DNA of 7,489 nucleotides from Caldisericota bacterium (GCA_030642335.1 DAOWNX010000036.1:1-7489); one strand, 5' to 3'. Numbered from the stretch's first letter, positions 1 through 6,532 are shown. A program made the numbers and translations. Notes: generated from the sequence alone by a model not told the origin.

Positions 1-1
1 G

Positions 2-508
2 AACGGAAAAAAAGAAACAATTTATTTTGAAGAAAGCGATACACTTCTTTATGTTCTAAGAGACAGAATTGGCCTTACTGGCACAAAGTTTGGTTGTGGC
101 TACGGGGCTTGTGGCGCCTGTACAGTAGTTGTAAACGGAGAAGCTGTCAGGAGCTGTAAGGTTTTATTTAAAACACTAGAAGGAGCAGATATTCTTACAA
201 TAGAGGGTTTGACTGACGGGAAAAAACTCCATCCTATCCAGCAGGCATTTGTGGATGCAAATGCAGTGCAATGTGGATTTTGTACACCGGGGATTGTTAT
301 GGAATTATATGCTTTATTTAGTAAAAAGCCTGATGCTTCTAACGATAGGATAAAAGAAGTTCTTAGCAAACATCTTTGCAGGTGCACAGGATACGAATCT
401 ATTTTTAATGCTGCAAAACTTGCACAAAAAGCTGAAAATCATATGAAACAGGATAAAAAAGATTTTGAAAGCGCTGCAAAACTTGCACGAGAATATATGA
501 GGAAATAA
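2..508 (+). CDS. Molybdenum hydroxylase [2Fe-2S] subunit (XdhC/CoxS type), 5'-partial
   Basis: This is the iron-sulfur subunit of a xanthine dehydrogenase / CO dehydrogenase-type hydroxylase. It passes electrons from the molybdopterin site through two [2Fe-2S] clusters to FAD. The frame is open from base 2 and gives 168 residues to the TAA at 506. Both cluster motifs are intact. The plant-ferredoxin-type motif GCGYGACGAC has Cys32, Cys37 and Cys40, followed by Cys52. The C-terminal helical-domain motif has CGFC (Cys91, Cys94) and CRC (Cys126, Cys128) followed by TGY. Family members are usually about 150-170 residues, so only a few N-terminal residues are missing. The catalytic and FAD subunits, if present, lie upstream outside the window. 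The C-terminal tail runs about 20 residues past the usual end and carries a short internal duplication. The small subunit alone does not tell the substrate, which could be a purine, nicotinate, CO or another heterocycle. The next gene starts 19 nt downstream, so the two are almost certainly co-transcribed. Confidence 0.93.
   Translation, partial: NGKKETIYFEESDTLLYVLRDRIGLTGTKFGCGYGACGACTVVVNGEAVRSCKVLFKTLEGADILTIEGLTDGKKLHPIQQAFVDANAVQCGFCTPGIVMELYALFSKKPDASNDRIKEVLSKHLCRCTGYESIFNAAKLAQKAENHMKQDKKDFESAAKLAREYMRK
410..488 (+). repeat. 16-bp in-frame direct repeat in the tail of the [2Fe-2S] subunit gene
   Basis: The 16-mer GCTGCAAAACTTGCAC occurs at 410-425 and again at 473-488. The copies start exactly 63 nt (21 codons) apart, in the same reading frame. 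Both encode the residues AAKLA (starting at residues 137 and 158). The flanking residues are alanine, lysine and glutamate rich and probably helical. This looks like a small tandem duplication that extended the C-terminal helix. Confidence 0.75.
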
Positions 509-512
509 AGAA

Positions 513-518
513 AGGAGG
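513..518 (+). promoter_or_regulatory. Ribosome binding site for the amidohydrolase
   Basis: A perfect AGGAGG lies 9 nt before TTG (528) and 12 nt before ATG (531). The spacing favours the TTG, but the two starts differ by only one residue and the choice remains open. Confidence 0.75.
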
Positions 519-527
519 AGAAATAAT

Positions 528-1763
528 TTGATGGAAGACGAAGTAAAAGAATTTGATCTTGTAGTGCGAAATGCACGTACAAGAGGACTCTCCGAAACAC
601 TTGTGGATATTGGCATTAAAGAAGGCATAATAACAAGTATAAGAAAAAATTTGAGCGGGAAAGGTGAAAAAGAAATTGATTCAGGCGGAAGGTTAATAAC
701 GGAATCATTTGTAAATACGCACCTTCACCTGTGTAAAGTGTATACTCTTGAGATGATGGACGAAGAAGCACTTAAAGATTACCATGAAGCAAATATGGGT
801 AAAGCAATGAATGCTATTGAGTTGGCTTCCAAGATTAAGGAAAAATATGCTGAGGAGTGGATTATCAAAAATGTGAGGCGTTCAATGAAACTTGCCGCAT
901 TAAACGGGGTAACTCACATAAGAGCATTTGCAGATGTAGACAGTAAAGCCAAACTTGAAGGTATTAAAGCGCTTCTTAAGGCAAAGGAAGAGTTTGAAGA
1001 TGTAGTAGAATTGCAAATTGTTGCGTTTCCACAGGATGGAGTTGTTAGAGAAACTGGGGCAAAAGAACTTGTTGAAGAGGCAATAAAAATGGGAGCAGAT
1101 GTTGTTGGTGGAATACCATGGATAGAGTTTACCGAAGAGGACGAGCAGACTCATATTGATGCAATGTTTGAAATTGCTGAGAAATATGATAAGGATATTT
1201 CTATGCTTGTAGATGATGCGGGAGACCCAGGTCTCAGGACATTGGAAATGCTTGCTGTAAAAACAATTAAAGAAAATCGTCTTGGCAGAAGTCTTGCACA
1301 CCATGCAAGAGCGATGTCAATGTATCCAGGGCCTTATTTACAGAAAGTTATTGCTCTTTTGAAAAAGGCAGAAATGGGGGTTGTAAGTGATCCCCATACA
1401 GGTCCTTTACATGCTCGTGTAAGAGAGCTTCTTGATGCTGGAGTGCTTGTAGTTCTTGGGCAGGACGACATATCAGATGCGTACTACCCATATGGCAGAA
1501 ACAATTTATTAGAAGTAGTATTTCTTTCTTCTCATATATTGTGGATGACTTCTCGCGAAGATATGGAGAAATTGTACGATATGGTTACTGTTGATGCAGC
1601 AAAGTCAATAGGGCTAAAAAACTTTAGGTTAAAAGAAGGAGCACAAGCAAATTTTGTTGTGCTAAAGGAAAAGAGTGTGAGAGAGGCAATACGTAATCAT
1701 GATGAGCCTCTCTATGTGATAAGTCACGGCAAGCTTGTTGACCGTGAAAGGTATCTTATTTAG
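528..1763 (+). CDS. Cytosine-deaminase-like amidohydrolase with altered active site
   Basis: The 411-residue protein has the amidohydrolase-superfamily layout and resembles E. coli CodA along its length. It has a short N-terminal beta segment, the HxH metal motif (His65, His67), QIVAFPQDG (163-171, whose Gln169 matches the substrate-contacting Gln of CodA), GADVVGGIP (189-197), the His258-His259 pair (His259 matches CodA His246), and GQDD with Asp313 matching the metal-ligand Asp. A C-terminal segment, EGAQANFVVL, returns to the small beta domain. Two expected residues are changed. CodA's HCDE stretch (metal ligand His214 and catalytic Glu217) reads Leu227-Val-Asp-Asp230 here. The frame is intact and surrounding motifs are well kept, so this looks like a functional variant rather than decay. 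The likely class is hydrolysis of a C-N bond of a cyclic amidine or amide in the cytoplasm. The exact substrate is unknown. It sits between a molybdenum hydroxylase and a nucleoside-type importer, which suggests N-heterocycle breakdown. The start is TTG 528 or ATG 531. Confidence 0.85.
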   Translation: MMEDEVKEFDLVVRNARTRGLSETLVDIGIKEGIITSIRKNLSGKGEKEIDSGGRLITESFVNTHLHLCKVYTLEMMDEEALKDYHEANMGKAMNAIELASKIKEKYAEEWIIKNVRRSMKLAALNGVTHIRAFADVDSKAKLEGIKALLKAKEEFEDVVELQIVAFPQDGVVRETGAKELVEEAIKMGADVVGGIPWIEFTEEDEQTHIDAMFEIAEKYDKDISMLVDDAGDPGLRTLEMLAVKTIKENRLGRSLAHHARAMSMYPGPYLQKVIALLKKAEMGVVSDPHTGPLHARVRELLDAGVLVVLGQDDISDAYYPYGRNNLLEVVFLSSHILWMTSREDMEKLYDMVTVDAAKSIGLKNFRLKEGAQANFVVLKEKSVREAIRNHDEPLYVISHGKLVDRERYLI

Positions 1764-1778
1764 GTAGTTAAATAAAAA

Positions 1779-1784
1779 AGGAGG
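1779..1784 (+). promoter_or_regulatory. Ribosome binding site deciding a GTG start
   Basis: AGGAGG ends 6 nt before the GTG at 1791. It supports that codon as the start of the lipoprotein gene, and the resulting N-terminus is a normal signal peptide. Confidence 0.85.
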
Positions 1785-1790
1785 AAGAAC

Positions 1791-2804
1791 GTGAAAAGAA
1801 GAAGTATTTTATTGGGCTTAGTGTTATTTATGGTGTTTGCTCTCGTAGTTGTGGGATGTGCACCAGAAGCTGAACCTGAGGAAAAGCCAGAAGAAACAAA
1901 ATTAAAAGTAGCTTCGATTTTTGCAACGCCTATTGAGGAACCATGGGATGGTTGTATACATGAAGCACTTTTAAAGGCGAGAGATGAGCTTGATGTTGAT
2001 TATGAATGGGCAGAAAATATAAGTTCGTCTGACTTTGAAAGAGTGGTAAGAGAGTATGCAGACAAAGGATTCGACCTTATTATGGGCGATGCTTTTGGTG
2101 CTGAAGATGCTGTAAGAAGAGTGGCTAAAGATTATCCGGAAATCGCTTTTGCATTTGGTTCCGGCGGTGGACTTGCTGAACCGAATTTCTCAGTATTTGA
2201 TGACTGGATTCATGAACCGGCATATATTGCAGGTATGATTGCAGGTAGGCTCACAAAGACTAATATTCTTGGTGTTGTGGGCGGCATCCCTGTTCCAGAA
2301 GTGAACAGAATTGTAAATGCGTTTATAGAAGGTGCAAAAGAAGTGAATCCGGATGTGAAAGTAAAGGTTTCATTTATTGGATGCTGGTTTGATCCGCCAA
2401 AGGCAAAAGAAGCTGCAATGGCACAGATAGATGCTGGAGCAGATGTTCTTTATGCAGAAAGATATGGGGTTATTGATGCCTGTAAAGAAAGAGGTGCTTA
2501 TGCTATTGGTAATATGCAGGATCAAAATTCACTTGCTCCTGATACAGTAGTTACCGGACCTATCTGGAATATGTTCCCAACAGTTAAATATCTGGTAGAG
2601 TCTATTAAACTCGGAGCTTATCAAGCCCAGGATCTTAAGGATTGGTCAATGATGGGTAAAGGTGGTTCTTATCTTGCTCCTTTCTATGGTTTTGAAGATA
2701 CACTTCCTGCAGATATTATTGAAATGGTTAGGGATAGAGAACAAGAAATTCTAAACGGAACGTTTAGAGTTTCAGTAGATGAATCAACTCCAAAAGGAAA
2801 CTAA
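1791..2804 (+). CDS. BMP-family lipoprotein, substrate-binding protein of ABC importer
   Basis: This 337-residue protein is the extracytoplasmic binding component of the importer encoded downstream. Residues 1-22 form a lipoprotein signal peptide: KRR, a hydrophobic core, then the lipobox VVGC with Cys23 as the lipidated residue. A Pro/Glu-rich linker (about 24-37) leads to the mature domain. The Bmp (PnrA/Med) fold is recognised by GFDLIMGDAFG (93-103), YPEIAFAFGSG (115-125), AGMIAGRLTKTNILGVVGG (147-165), NAFIEGAKEVNP (176-187), AMAQIDAGADVLY (209-221) and the C-terminal TGPIWN region (255-260). Characterised relatives bind purine nucleosides (PnrA, BmpA, B. subtilis YufN/NupN), so a nucleoside, nucleobase or similar ligand is expected. 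The usual N-terminal SFN-type ligand-contact motif is not visible and IEEPWDGCIHEAL stands in its place, so the ligand may differ. The gene starts at GTG, 27 nt after the amidohydrolase, and is followed by a strong palindrome. Confidence 0.9.
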   Translation: MKRRSILLGLVLFMVFALVVVGCAPEAEPEEKPEETKLKVASIFATPIEEPWDGCIHEALLKARDELDVDYEWAENISSSDFERVVREYADKGFDLIMGDAFGAEDAVRRVAKDYPEIAFAFGSGGGLAEPNFSVFDDWIHEPAYIAGMIAGRLTKTNILGVVGGIPVPEVNRIVNAFIEGAKEVNPDVKVKVSFIGCWFDPPKAKEAAMAQIDAGADVLYAERYGVIDACKERGAYAIGNMQDQNSLAPDTVVTGPIWNMFPTVKYLVESIKLGAYQAQDLKDWSMMGKGGSYLAPFYGFEDTLPADIIEMVRDREQEILNGTFRVSVDESTPKGN

Positions 2805-2822
2805 TTAGTAATTAACAGAACA

Positions 2823-2860
2823 ATCAATTGAGCACAGGAAATTTCCTGTGCTCAATTGAT
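2823..2860 (+). repeat. Perfect 38-bp palindrome between lipoprotein and ATPase genes
   Basis: The left arm ATCAATTGAGCACAGGAAA (2823-2841) is followed directly by its exact reverse complement (2842-2860). In RNA it would form a stem of about 16-17 bp with a 4-6 nt loop. No T-run follows (the next bases are ATTAGCGCGA), so it is not a standard intrinsic terminator. A hairpin at this place, right after the binding-protein gene and before the ATPase gene, is well known in ABC operons as an mRNA-stabilising or partial-attenuation element that keeps binding protein in excess. That role is inferred here. The palindrome ends 17 nt before the ATPase start codon. Confidence 0.85.
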
Positions 2861-2868
2861 ATTAGCGC

Positions 2869-2874
2869 GAGGTG
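2869..2874 (+). promoter_or_regulatory. Extended Shine-Dalgarno of the ATPase gene
   Basis: GAGGTG pairs with the extended anti-SD (complement of GGAGGUGAU) and sits just before ATG 2878. The in-frame GTG at 2872 lies inside this site, so it is unlikely to be the start codon. Confidence 0.65.
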
Positions 2875-2877
2875 GAC

Positions 2878-4410
2878 ATGGAAAAAATTGTGGAGATGCA
2901 AAATATTAGAAAAACCTTTTTACATACAGTTGCAAATAATGATATTGATTTTGATATTTATAAAGGTGAAGTAGTAACTCTTCTTGGAGAAAACGGTGCC
3001 GGCAAAACAACTCTAATGAAAATTTTGTACGGGATGTATTCTATGGATAGTGGCGAAATCTATGTAAAGGGTAAAAAGGTTGATATAGAGTCTCCAAAAG
3101 ATGCGATATCTCTTGGGATAGGTATGGTGCATCAGCATTTTACTTTAGTAAAATCATTTACTGTAACAGAGAATGTTATACTGGGATTACCTCCTTCAAA
3201 AGGCATAGAAATTGATCTTGAATCAGCAAAAAAGGACCTTATATCACTTTCAAAAAAATATGGACTTGAGGTTAATCCAGATGCAAAAATCTGGCAGTTA
3301 TCCGTAGGAGAAAAGCAGCGAGTAGAAATTATCAAAGCACTTTATCGGAACATTGATGTGCTTATACTTGACGAACCTACCGCAGTTTTAACTCCGCAAG
3401 AAGCGGAAAATCTATTTGATACGTTGAGGTTATTAATAAAAGAAGGGAAAAGTATTGTTTTTATTTCACATAAACTAAGAGAAGTTATGGAGATAAGCGA
3501 TAGAATCGTTATTTTAAGAAATGGCTCCCTTGCAGGAGAGAAAAACAAAAAAGATACAACCAAGAAAGAACTTGCAAGATTAATGGTCGGGAGAGAAGTG
3601 TTAGAAATTGTTGAGAAAGAGGAAATCCCCAAAAAAGGAGAGCCACTTCTGGTAGTGCAGAACTTGCATGCTCTTAATGATAAAGGAATAGAGGCGTTAA
3701 GGGGAATATCATTTGAAGTGAGAAGCGAAGAAATTCTTGGAATAGCAGGTGTATCCGGCAATGGACAGCGCGAATTGGAAAACGTTCTTTGTGGAGTAAG
3801 AGAAAATACAGACGGTAGAATTGTCTTTAAGGGCAAAGAAATAACAGGTAAAAAACCGAAAGAGATTATTAACCTCGGGATAGGAAGGGTTCCAGAAGAC
3901 AGAATGGAAGAAGGGCTCATATTAGATCTTCCCGTATTCGAAAATCTTGTGATTGAATCCTATGATAAAAAACCATTATCAAGTGGAATTTTGATAAACT
4001 ATTCTTCAGTTAAAGATTTTGCAGAAAGAACAGTAAAAGAATACGATATTAAAACTCCTAGCATTTATACGATAACAAGAACGCTTTCTGGTGGTAATTT
4101 GCAGAAAGTGATACTTGCAAGAATGCTTTCAAGAAATCCTGAGTTTATAATAGCATCTCAGCCAATACGGGGATTAGATGTAGGGGCTGCAGAATATATA
4201 CATACTAAACTACTCAGTGCGAGGGCAAATGGCGTTGGGATTCTTCTTATATCAGAAGATCTTGATGAAGTACTAATGCTGAGTGATAGAATTCTTGTAA
4301 TGTACGAAGGAGAAGTTATGGGAATACTGGATAGGGAAGACATTACTATAGAAAAACTTGGATTAATGATGACAGGCGCAAGAATAGGAGGTTTGCATGA
4401 GCCTAATTAG
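2878..4410 (+). CDS. Double ABC ATPase of nucleoside-type importer (YufO/NupO-like)
   Basis: This 510-residue protein is the energy-coupling ATPase of the importer and carries two fused nucleotide-binding domains. Domain 1 is complete: Walker A GENGAGKTT (37-45), Q-loop region near HQHFTL (85-90), signature LSVGEKQ (141-147), Walker B VLILDEPT (161-168) and H-loop His198. Domain 2 (about 255-500) keeps a signature, LSGGNLQK (403-410), and D-loop-like RGLDVGA (431-437). Its Walker A is degenerate (GVSGNGQ at 291-297, no GKT/S), its Walker B reads FIIASQP instead of ending in DE, and the H-loop position reads ISEDLDE. This asymmetry is normal for the YufO/RbsA-like family, and length also fits. 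The start was set at ATG 2878 because the upstream GTG 2872 overlaps the Shine-Dalgarno. The 3' end overlaps the first permease gene by 14 nt, indicating translational coupling. Confidence 0.95.
   Translation: MEKIVEMQNIRKTFLHTVANNDIDFDIYKGEVVTLLGENGAGKTTLMKILYGMYSMDSGEIYVKGKKVDIESPKDAISLGIGMVHQHFTLVKSFTVTENVILGLPPSKGIEIDLESAKKDLISLSKKYGLEVNPDAKIWQLSVGEKQRVEIIKALYRNIDVLILDEPTAVLTPQEAENLFDTLRLLIKEGKSIVFISHKLREVMEISDRIVILRNGSLAGEKNKKDTTKKELARLMVGREVLEIVEKEEIPKKGEPLLVVQNLHALNDKGIEALRGISFEVRSEEILGIAGVSGNGQRELENVLCGVRENTDGRIVFKGKEITGKKPKEIINLGIGRVPEDRMEEGLILDLPVFENLVIESYDKKPLSSGILINYSSVKDFAERTVKEYDIKTPSIYTITRTLSGGNLQKVILARMLSRNPEFIIASQPIRGLDVGAAEYIHTKLLSARANGVGILLISEDLDEVLMLSDRILVMYEGEVMGILDREDITIEKLGLMMTGARIGGLHEPN
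4386..4391 (+). promoter_or_regulatory. Ribosome binding site of permease 1, inside the ATPase gene
   Basis: AGGAGG lies within the last codons of the ATPase gene, 5 nt before ATG 4397. It sets the start that overlaps the upstream gene by 14 nt. Confidence 0.85.
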
Positions 4411-5467
4411 CTTTAAGTTGGAAAAAAGAATACCTCCTCCATGGTGGTTTAGAATGTTAATGCCAATTATGGCGGTAATTATATCTCTTGCAATTTCTTC
4501 TATTTTTTTGTTGGCCCTTCGCAAAAATCCATTTACAGCTTTTTATTATCTTTTCTACGGCGGGCTTGGAACGAAGTTTGCATTTTTGGAAATGCTTGTT
4601 AAGGCAACCCCGCTTATTTTGACCGGTATTGCTGTATCGATTGCATTTCTTGCAAAATATTGGAACATTGGTGCAGAGGGGCAGCTTTACGCAGGTGCAC
4701 TGCTTGCTACATGGGCTGGCATACAAAATTTTAATCTCCCTCCAGTTTTTTATGTTCTATTGGTAATTATTGCAGGGTTTGTAGGTGGTGGAGTATGGTC
4801 TTTTATTCCTGCTTATCTTAAAGCCAAGTTCAAAGTAGATGATGTTGTTACCACGCTTCTTATGAATTATATTATGATCTATTTTGTTAGCGCAATTTTG
4901 ACTGGACCATGGAGAAACCCAGTATCAATGTGGCCAGAGTCAGTTAATATTGCAGAAAATGCACGATTTATGCAATTAATTCCTCGCTCGCGAGTGCATA
5001 TTGGTTTTTTAATTGCTGTTGCCATAGTTTTTGTGGTATATTTTATTGTTAAAAAGACGAAACTTGGATTTGAGATTAGGACAACAGGAGCAAACCCTAA
5101 AGCTGCTAATTTTCTTGGCATTAATACACTAAAATCTATTATTATTGCTTCAGTTCTAAGTGGTGGAGTAGCAGGACTTGCAGGCGTTAGCGAAGTTGCT
5201 GGAGTACACTATCATCTTATTCACAACCTTTCTCCTGGTTATGGATACAGTGGTATAGTTATTGCCATGCTTGGAGGACTTAATCCTTTCGGCGTGCTAT
5301 TTGCGGCTCTATATTTTTCTGTTATTATTACGGGAGCTCAAATGATGAGTAGAAGCGTGGGTATACCACCGTACATTGCAGATGTAATCCAGGGGATAAC
5401 CTTGATTGTTATGCTTGCGATGTTGCTTTTATTTGAATATAAAATAAGTATCAGGAGGGGAAAATGA
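4397..5467 (+). CDS. ABC importer permease 1 (YufP/NupP-like, BPD_transp_2 family)
   Basis: This 356-residue integral membrane protein is one half of the translocation pore. About nine to ten hydrophobic segments can be seen, beginning near residues 20-40 and ending near 328-347. A short Lys/Arg-containing cytoplasmic N-terminus (KLEKR, then PPPWWFRM) comes before the first segment. The family hallmark NIGAEGQ is at 90-96. A cytoplasmic loop, FEIRTTGANPKAANFLGI (225-242), is the expected contact site for the ATPase. GYGYSGIVIAMLGGLNPFG (281-299) is also typical. Length matches B. subtilis YufP-type permeases. The gene is coupled to both neighbours: its start overlaps the ATPase gene by 14 nt and its stop overlaps the second permease by 4 nt (ATGA). 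The specific substrate is set by the binding protein and cannot be read from this sequence. Confidence 0.94.
   Translation: MSLISFKLEKRIPPPWWFRMLMPIMAVIISLAISSIFLLALRKNPFTAFYYLFYGGLGTKFAFLEMLVKATPLILTGIAVSIAFLAKYWNIGAEGQLYAGALLATWAGIQNFNLPPVFYVLLVIIAGFVGGGVWSFIPAYLKAKFKVDDVVTTLLMNYIMIYFVSAILTGPWRNPVSMWPESVNIAENARFMQLIPRSRVHIGFLIAVAIVFVVYFIVKKTKLGFEIRTTGANPKAANFLGINTLKSIIIASVLSGGVAGLAGVSEVAGVHYHLIHNLSPGYGYSGIVIAMLGGLNPFGVLFAALYFSVIITGAQMMSRSVGIPPYIADVIQGITLIVMLAMLLLFEYKISIRRGK
5453..5458 (+). promoter_or_regulatory. Ribosome binding site of permease 2
   Basis: AGGAGG lies in the last codons of permease 1, 5 nt before ATG 5464, and supports the ATGA start/stop overlap. Confidence 0.85.
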
Positions 5468-6399
5468 ACAATTTCTTTACATCGTCGTTTCTGGTAGGAC
5501 TTTTTGCATCTACGATAAGAATGGCAACCCCTTTAATACTTGCAACGCTCGGGGAAGCTTTTTCTGAGCGTTCTGGGATCCTTAATCTTGGAATTGAAGG
5601 CATTATGATATTTGGTGCATTAGCAGGTTTTGTTACTACTTATTTTACTCACAGTTTATGGCTTGGTGTATTTGCTGCAACATTTTCTGGTTTTTTATTT
5701 GGATTGCTTATGGCGTTTCTTGTTGTAACGTTAGGGTTAAACCAGCATGTTTCTGGATTAGGTATTACAATTTTTGCAAGTGGTCTTGCTTATTATGTGT
5801 ACAGAGCAATAATTGGTTCTCCAACGATTCCTCCAACTATTACAGCATTTGATACCTTGAAAATCCCTGGATTATGGAAAATACCATTTTTAGGTCCTAT
5901 CTTATTTGACCAGTATGCTTTAACGTATGTTGCGGTTATACTTGTTATCGTATCCGGATATATTTTCTTTAAAACTTCGTTTGGTTTGTCTTTGCGATCC
6001 GTGGGCGAAAACCCGGAAGCTGCAGATGCAGTCGGTGTAGATGTGTATAAAATGCGTTATATTGCTCTTATGGTAGGAGGGGCATTAATGGGTATGAGTG
6101 GCGCATTCTTCACTCTTGCACAATTTAATATGTTTATATTTGATATTGTTGCGGGAAGAGGCTGGGTTGCTATAGCATTAGTTATCTTTGCTAACTGGAT
6201 TCCCTCAAGAGTGTTTTGGGGAGCACTTCTATTTGGTGGCGTCGATGCGCTAGGATTGAGATTGCAGGGAACTGCCATAAATATTCCTTTTCAGTACTTC
6301 TTAATGATGCCGTATATTCTTACAATTATAGTGCTTATCTTTATAGCAAGGAACGCATCATATCCTTCAGCGCTTCTTAAACCGTACAGAAGAGAATAA
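5464..6399 (+). CDS. ABC importer permease 2 (YufQ/NupQ-like, BPD_transp_2 family)
   Basis: This 311-residue membrane protein is the second half of the pore and is shorter than its partner, as is usual for YufQ-type subunits. About eight to nine hydrophobic segments are visible. The hallmark ERSGILNLGIEGIM is at 35-48, between the first two segments, and corresponds to the NIGAEGQ site of permease 1. The ATPase-contact loop reads SLRSVGENPEAADAVGVDV (176-194), a clear relative of the loop in permease 1. ALMVGGALMGMSGAFF (201-216) and RGWVAIALVIFANW (232-245) are typical of the family. The C-terminus is short, charged and cytoplasmic (KPYRRE). It is the last gene of the operon: a terminator follows 28 nt after the stop codon. 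Confidence 0.94.
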   Translation: MNNFFTSSFLVGLFASTIRMATPLILATLGEAFSERSGILNLGIEGIMIFGALAGFVTTYFTHSLWLGVFAATFSGFLFGLLMAFLVVTLGLNQHVSGLGITIFASGLAYYVYRAIIGSPTIPPTITAFDTLKIPGLWKIPFLGPILFDQYALTYVAVILVIVSGYIFFKTSFGLSLRSVGENPEAADAVGVDVYKMRYIALMVGGALMGMSGAFFTLAQFNMFIFDIVAGRGWVAIALVIFANWIPSRVFWGALLFGGVDALGLRLQGTAINIPFQYFLMMPYILTIIVLIFIARNASYPSALLKPYRRE

Positions 6400-6427
6400 T
6401 AGTAGTAAGTTAGTTTAAAGAGATTGG

Positions 6428-6456
6428 GGCTGAATGTAGAATATTCAGCCTTTTTT
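6428..6456 (+). terminator. Rho-independent terminator of the importer operon
   Basis: An 8-bp stem GGCTGAAT (6428-6435) and ATTCAGCC (6443-6450) encloses a 7-nt loop, which can tighten by a G-U and a U-A pair to a 3-nt loop. Six T follow at 6451-6456. It separates the importer operon from the regulator operon. Confidence 0.9.
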
Positions 6457-6473
6457 ATAAAATTATTATCAAT

Positions 6474-6502
6474 TTGCAATATTGGTTTTTTTATATTATA
6501 AC
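6474..6502 (+). promoter_or_regulatory. Predicted sigma-70-type promoter of the regulator operon
   Basis: A -35-like TTGCAA (6474-6479) is separated by 17 nt from a -10-like TATAAC (6497-6502), with transcription expected to start near 6508-6511. The -10 box matches 5 of 6 consensus bases and the -35 box 4 of 6. The local AT-richness allows other choices, but the position directly after a terminator and before a gene supports it. Confidence 0.55.
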
Positions 6503-6503
6503 T

Positions 6504-6521
6504 TATACGGATATTCGTATA
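6504..6521 (+). promoter_or_regulatory. Near-palindromic candidate operator for the GntR regulator
   Basis: TATACGGATATTCGTATA has perfect 6-nt arms (TATACG/CGTATA) around GATATT, whose central ATAT is also symmetric. Only one base pair per half breaks the 18-bp palindrome. It covers the predicted transcription start and touches the ribosome binding site AGGAGA (6521-6526). This position suits autorepression by the GntR-family protein encoded just downstream. Binding is inferred from position and symmetry only. Confidence 0.6.
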
Positions 6522-6532
6522 GGAGAGAAAAA

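Noticed and set aside
209..508. TTG 209 as a start of a separate short gene
   Set aside because: The frame is open from base 2 and the upstream part carries the first [2Fe-2S] motif in the same frame, so this is an internal codon of a truncated gene.
900..1304. Minus-strand open frame inside the amidohydrolase gene
   Set aside because: Its composition (many Phe, Cys, Asn) is that of a shadow frame, and the opposite strand carries the conserved amidohydrolase motifs.
2823..2860. The palindrome as an intrinsic terminator or insertion-sequence end
   Set aside because: No T-run follows on the + strand, and there is no transposase, target duplication or second copy in the window.
2872..2880. GTG 2872 as start of the ATPase gene
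   Set aside because: This codon lies inside the GAGGTG Shine-Dalgarno sequence. ATG 2878 leaves a usable spacing and a normal N-terminus.
3342..3920. Long open frame on the minus strand within the ATPase gene (192 codons)
   Set aside because: It is serine-rich with no recognisable domain or convincing ribosome binding site, and it lies fully opposite a well-conserved ABC ATPase. It is an antisense shadow.
3748..4240. Degenerate second nucleotide-binding domain of the ATPase as a damaged gene
   Set aside because: Loss of the Walker A Lys and the changed Walker B in the second half are regular in YufO/RbsA-like double ATPases, so this is not decay.
6482..6532. Longer regulator start at TTG 6482
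   Set aside because: The extra 17 codons read through the -10 box, operator palindrome and ribosome binding site, and are rich in Tyr. The GntR domain starts normally from ATG 6533.
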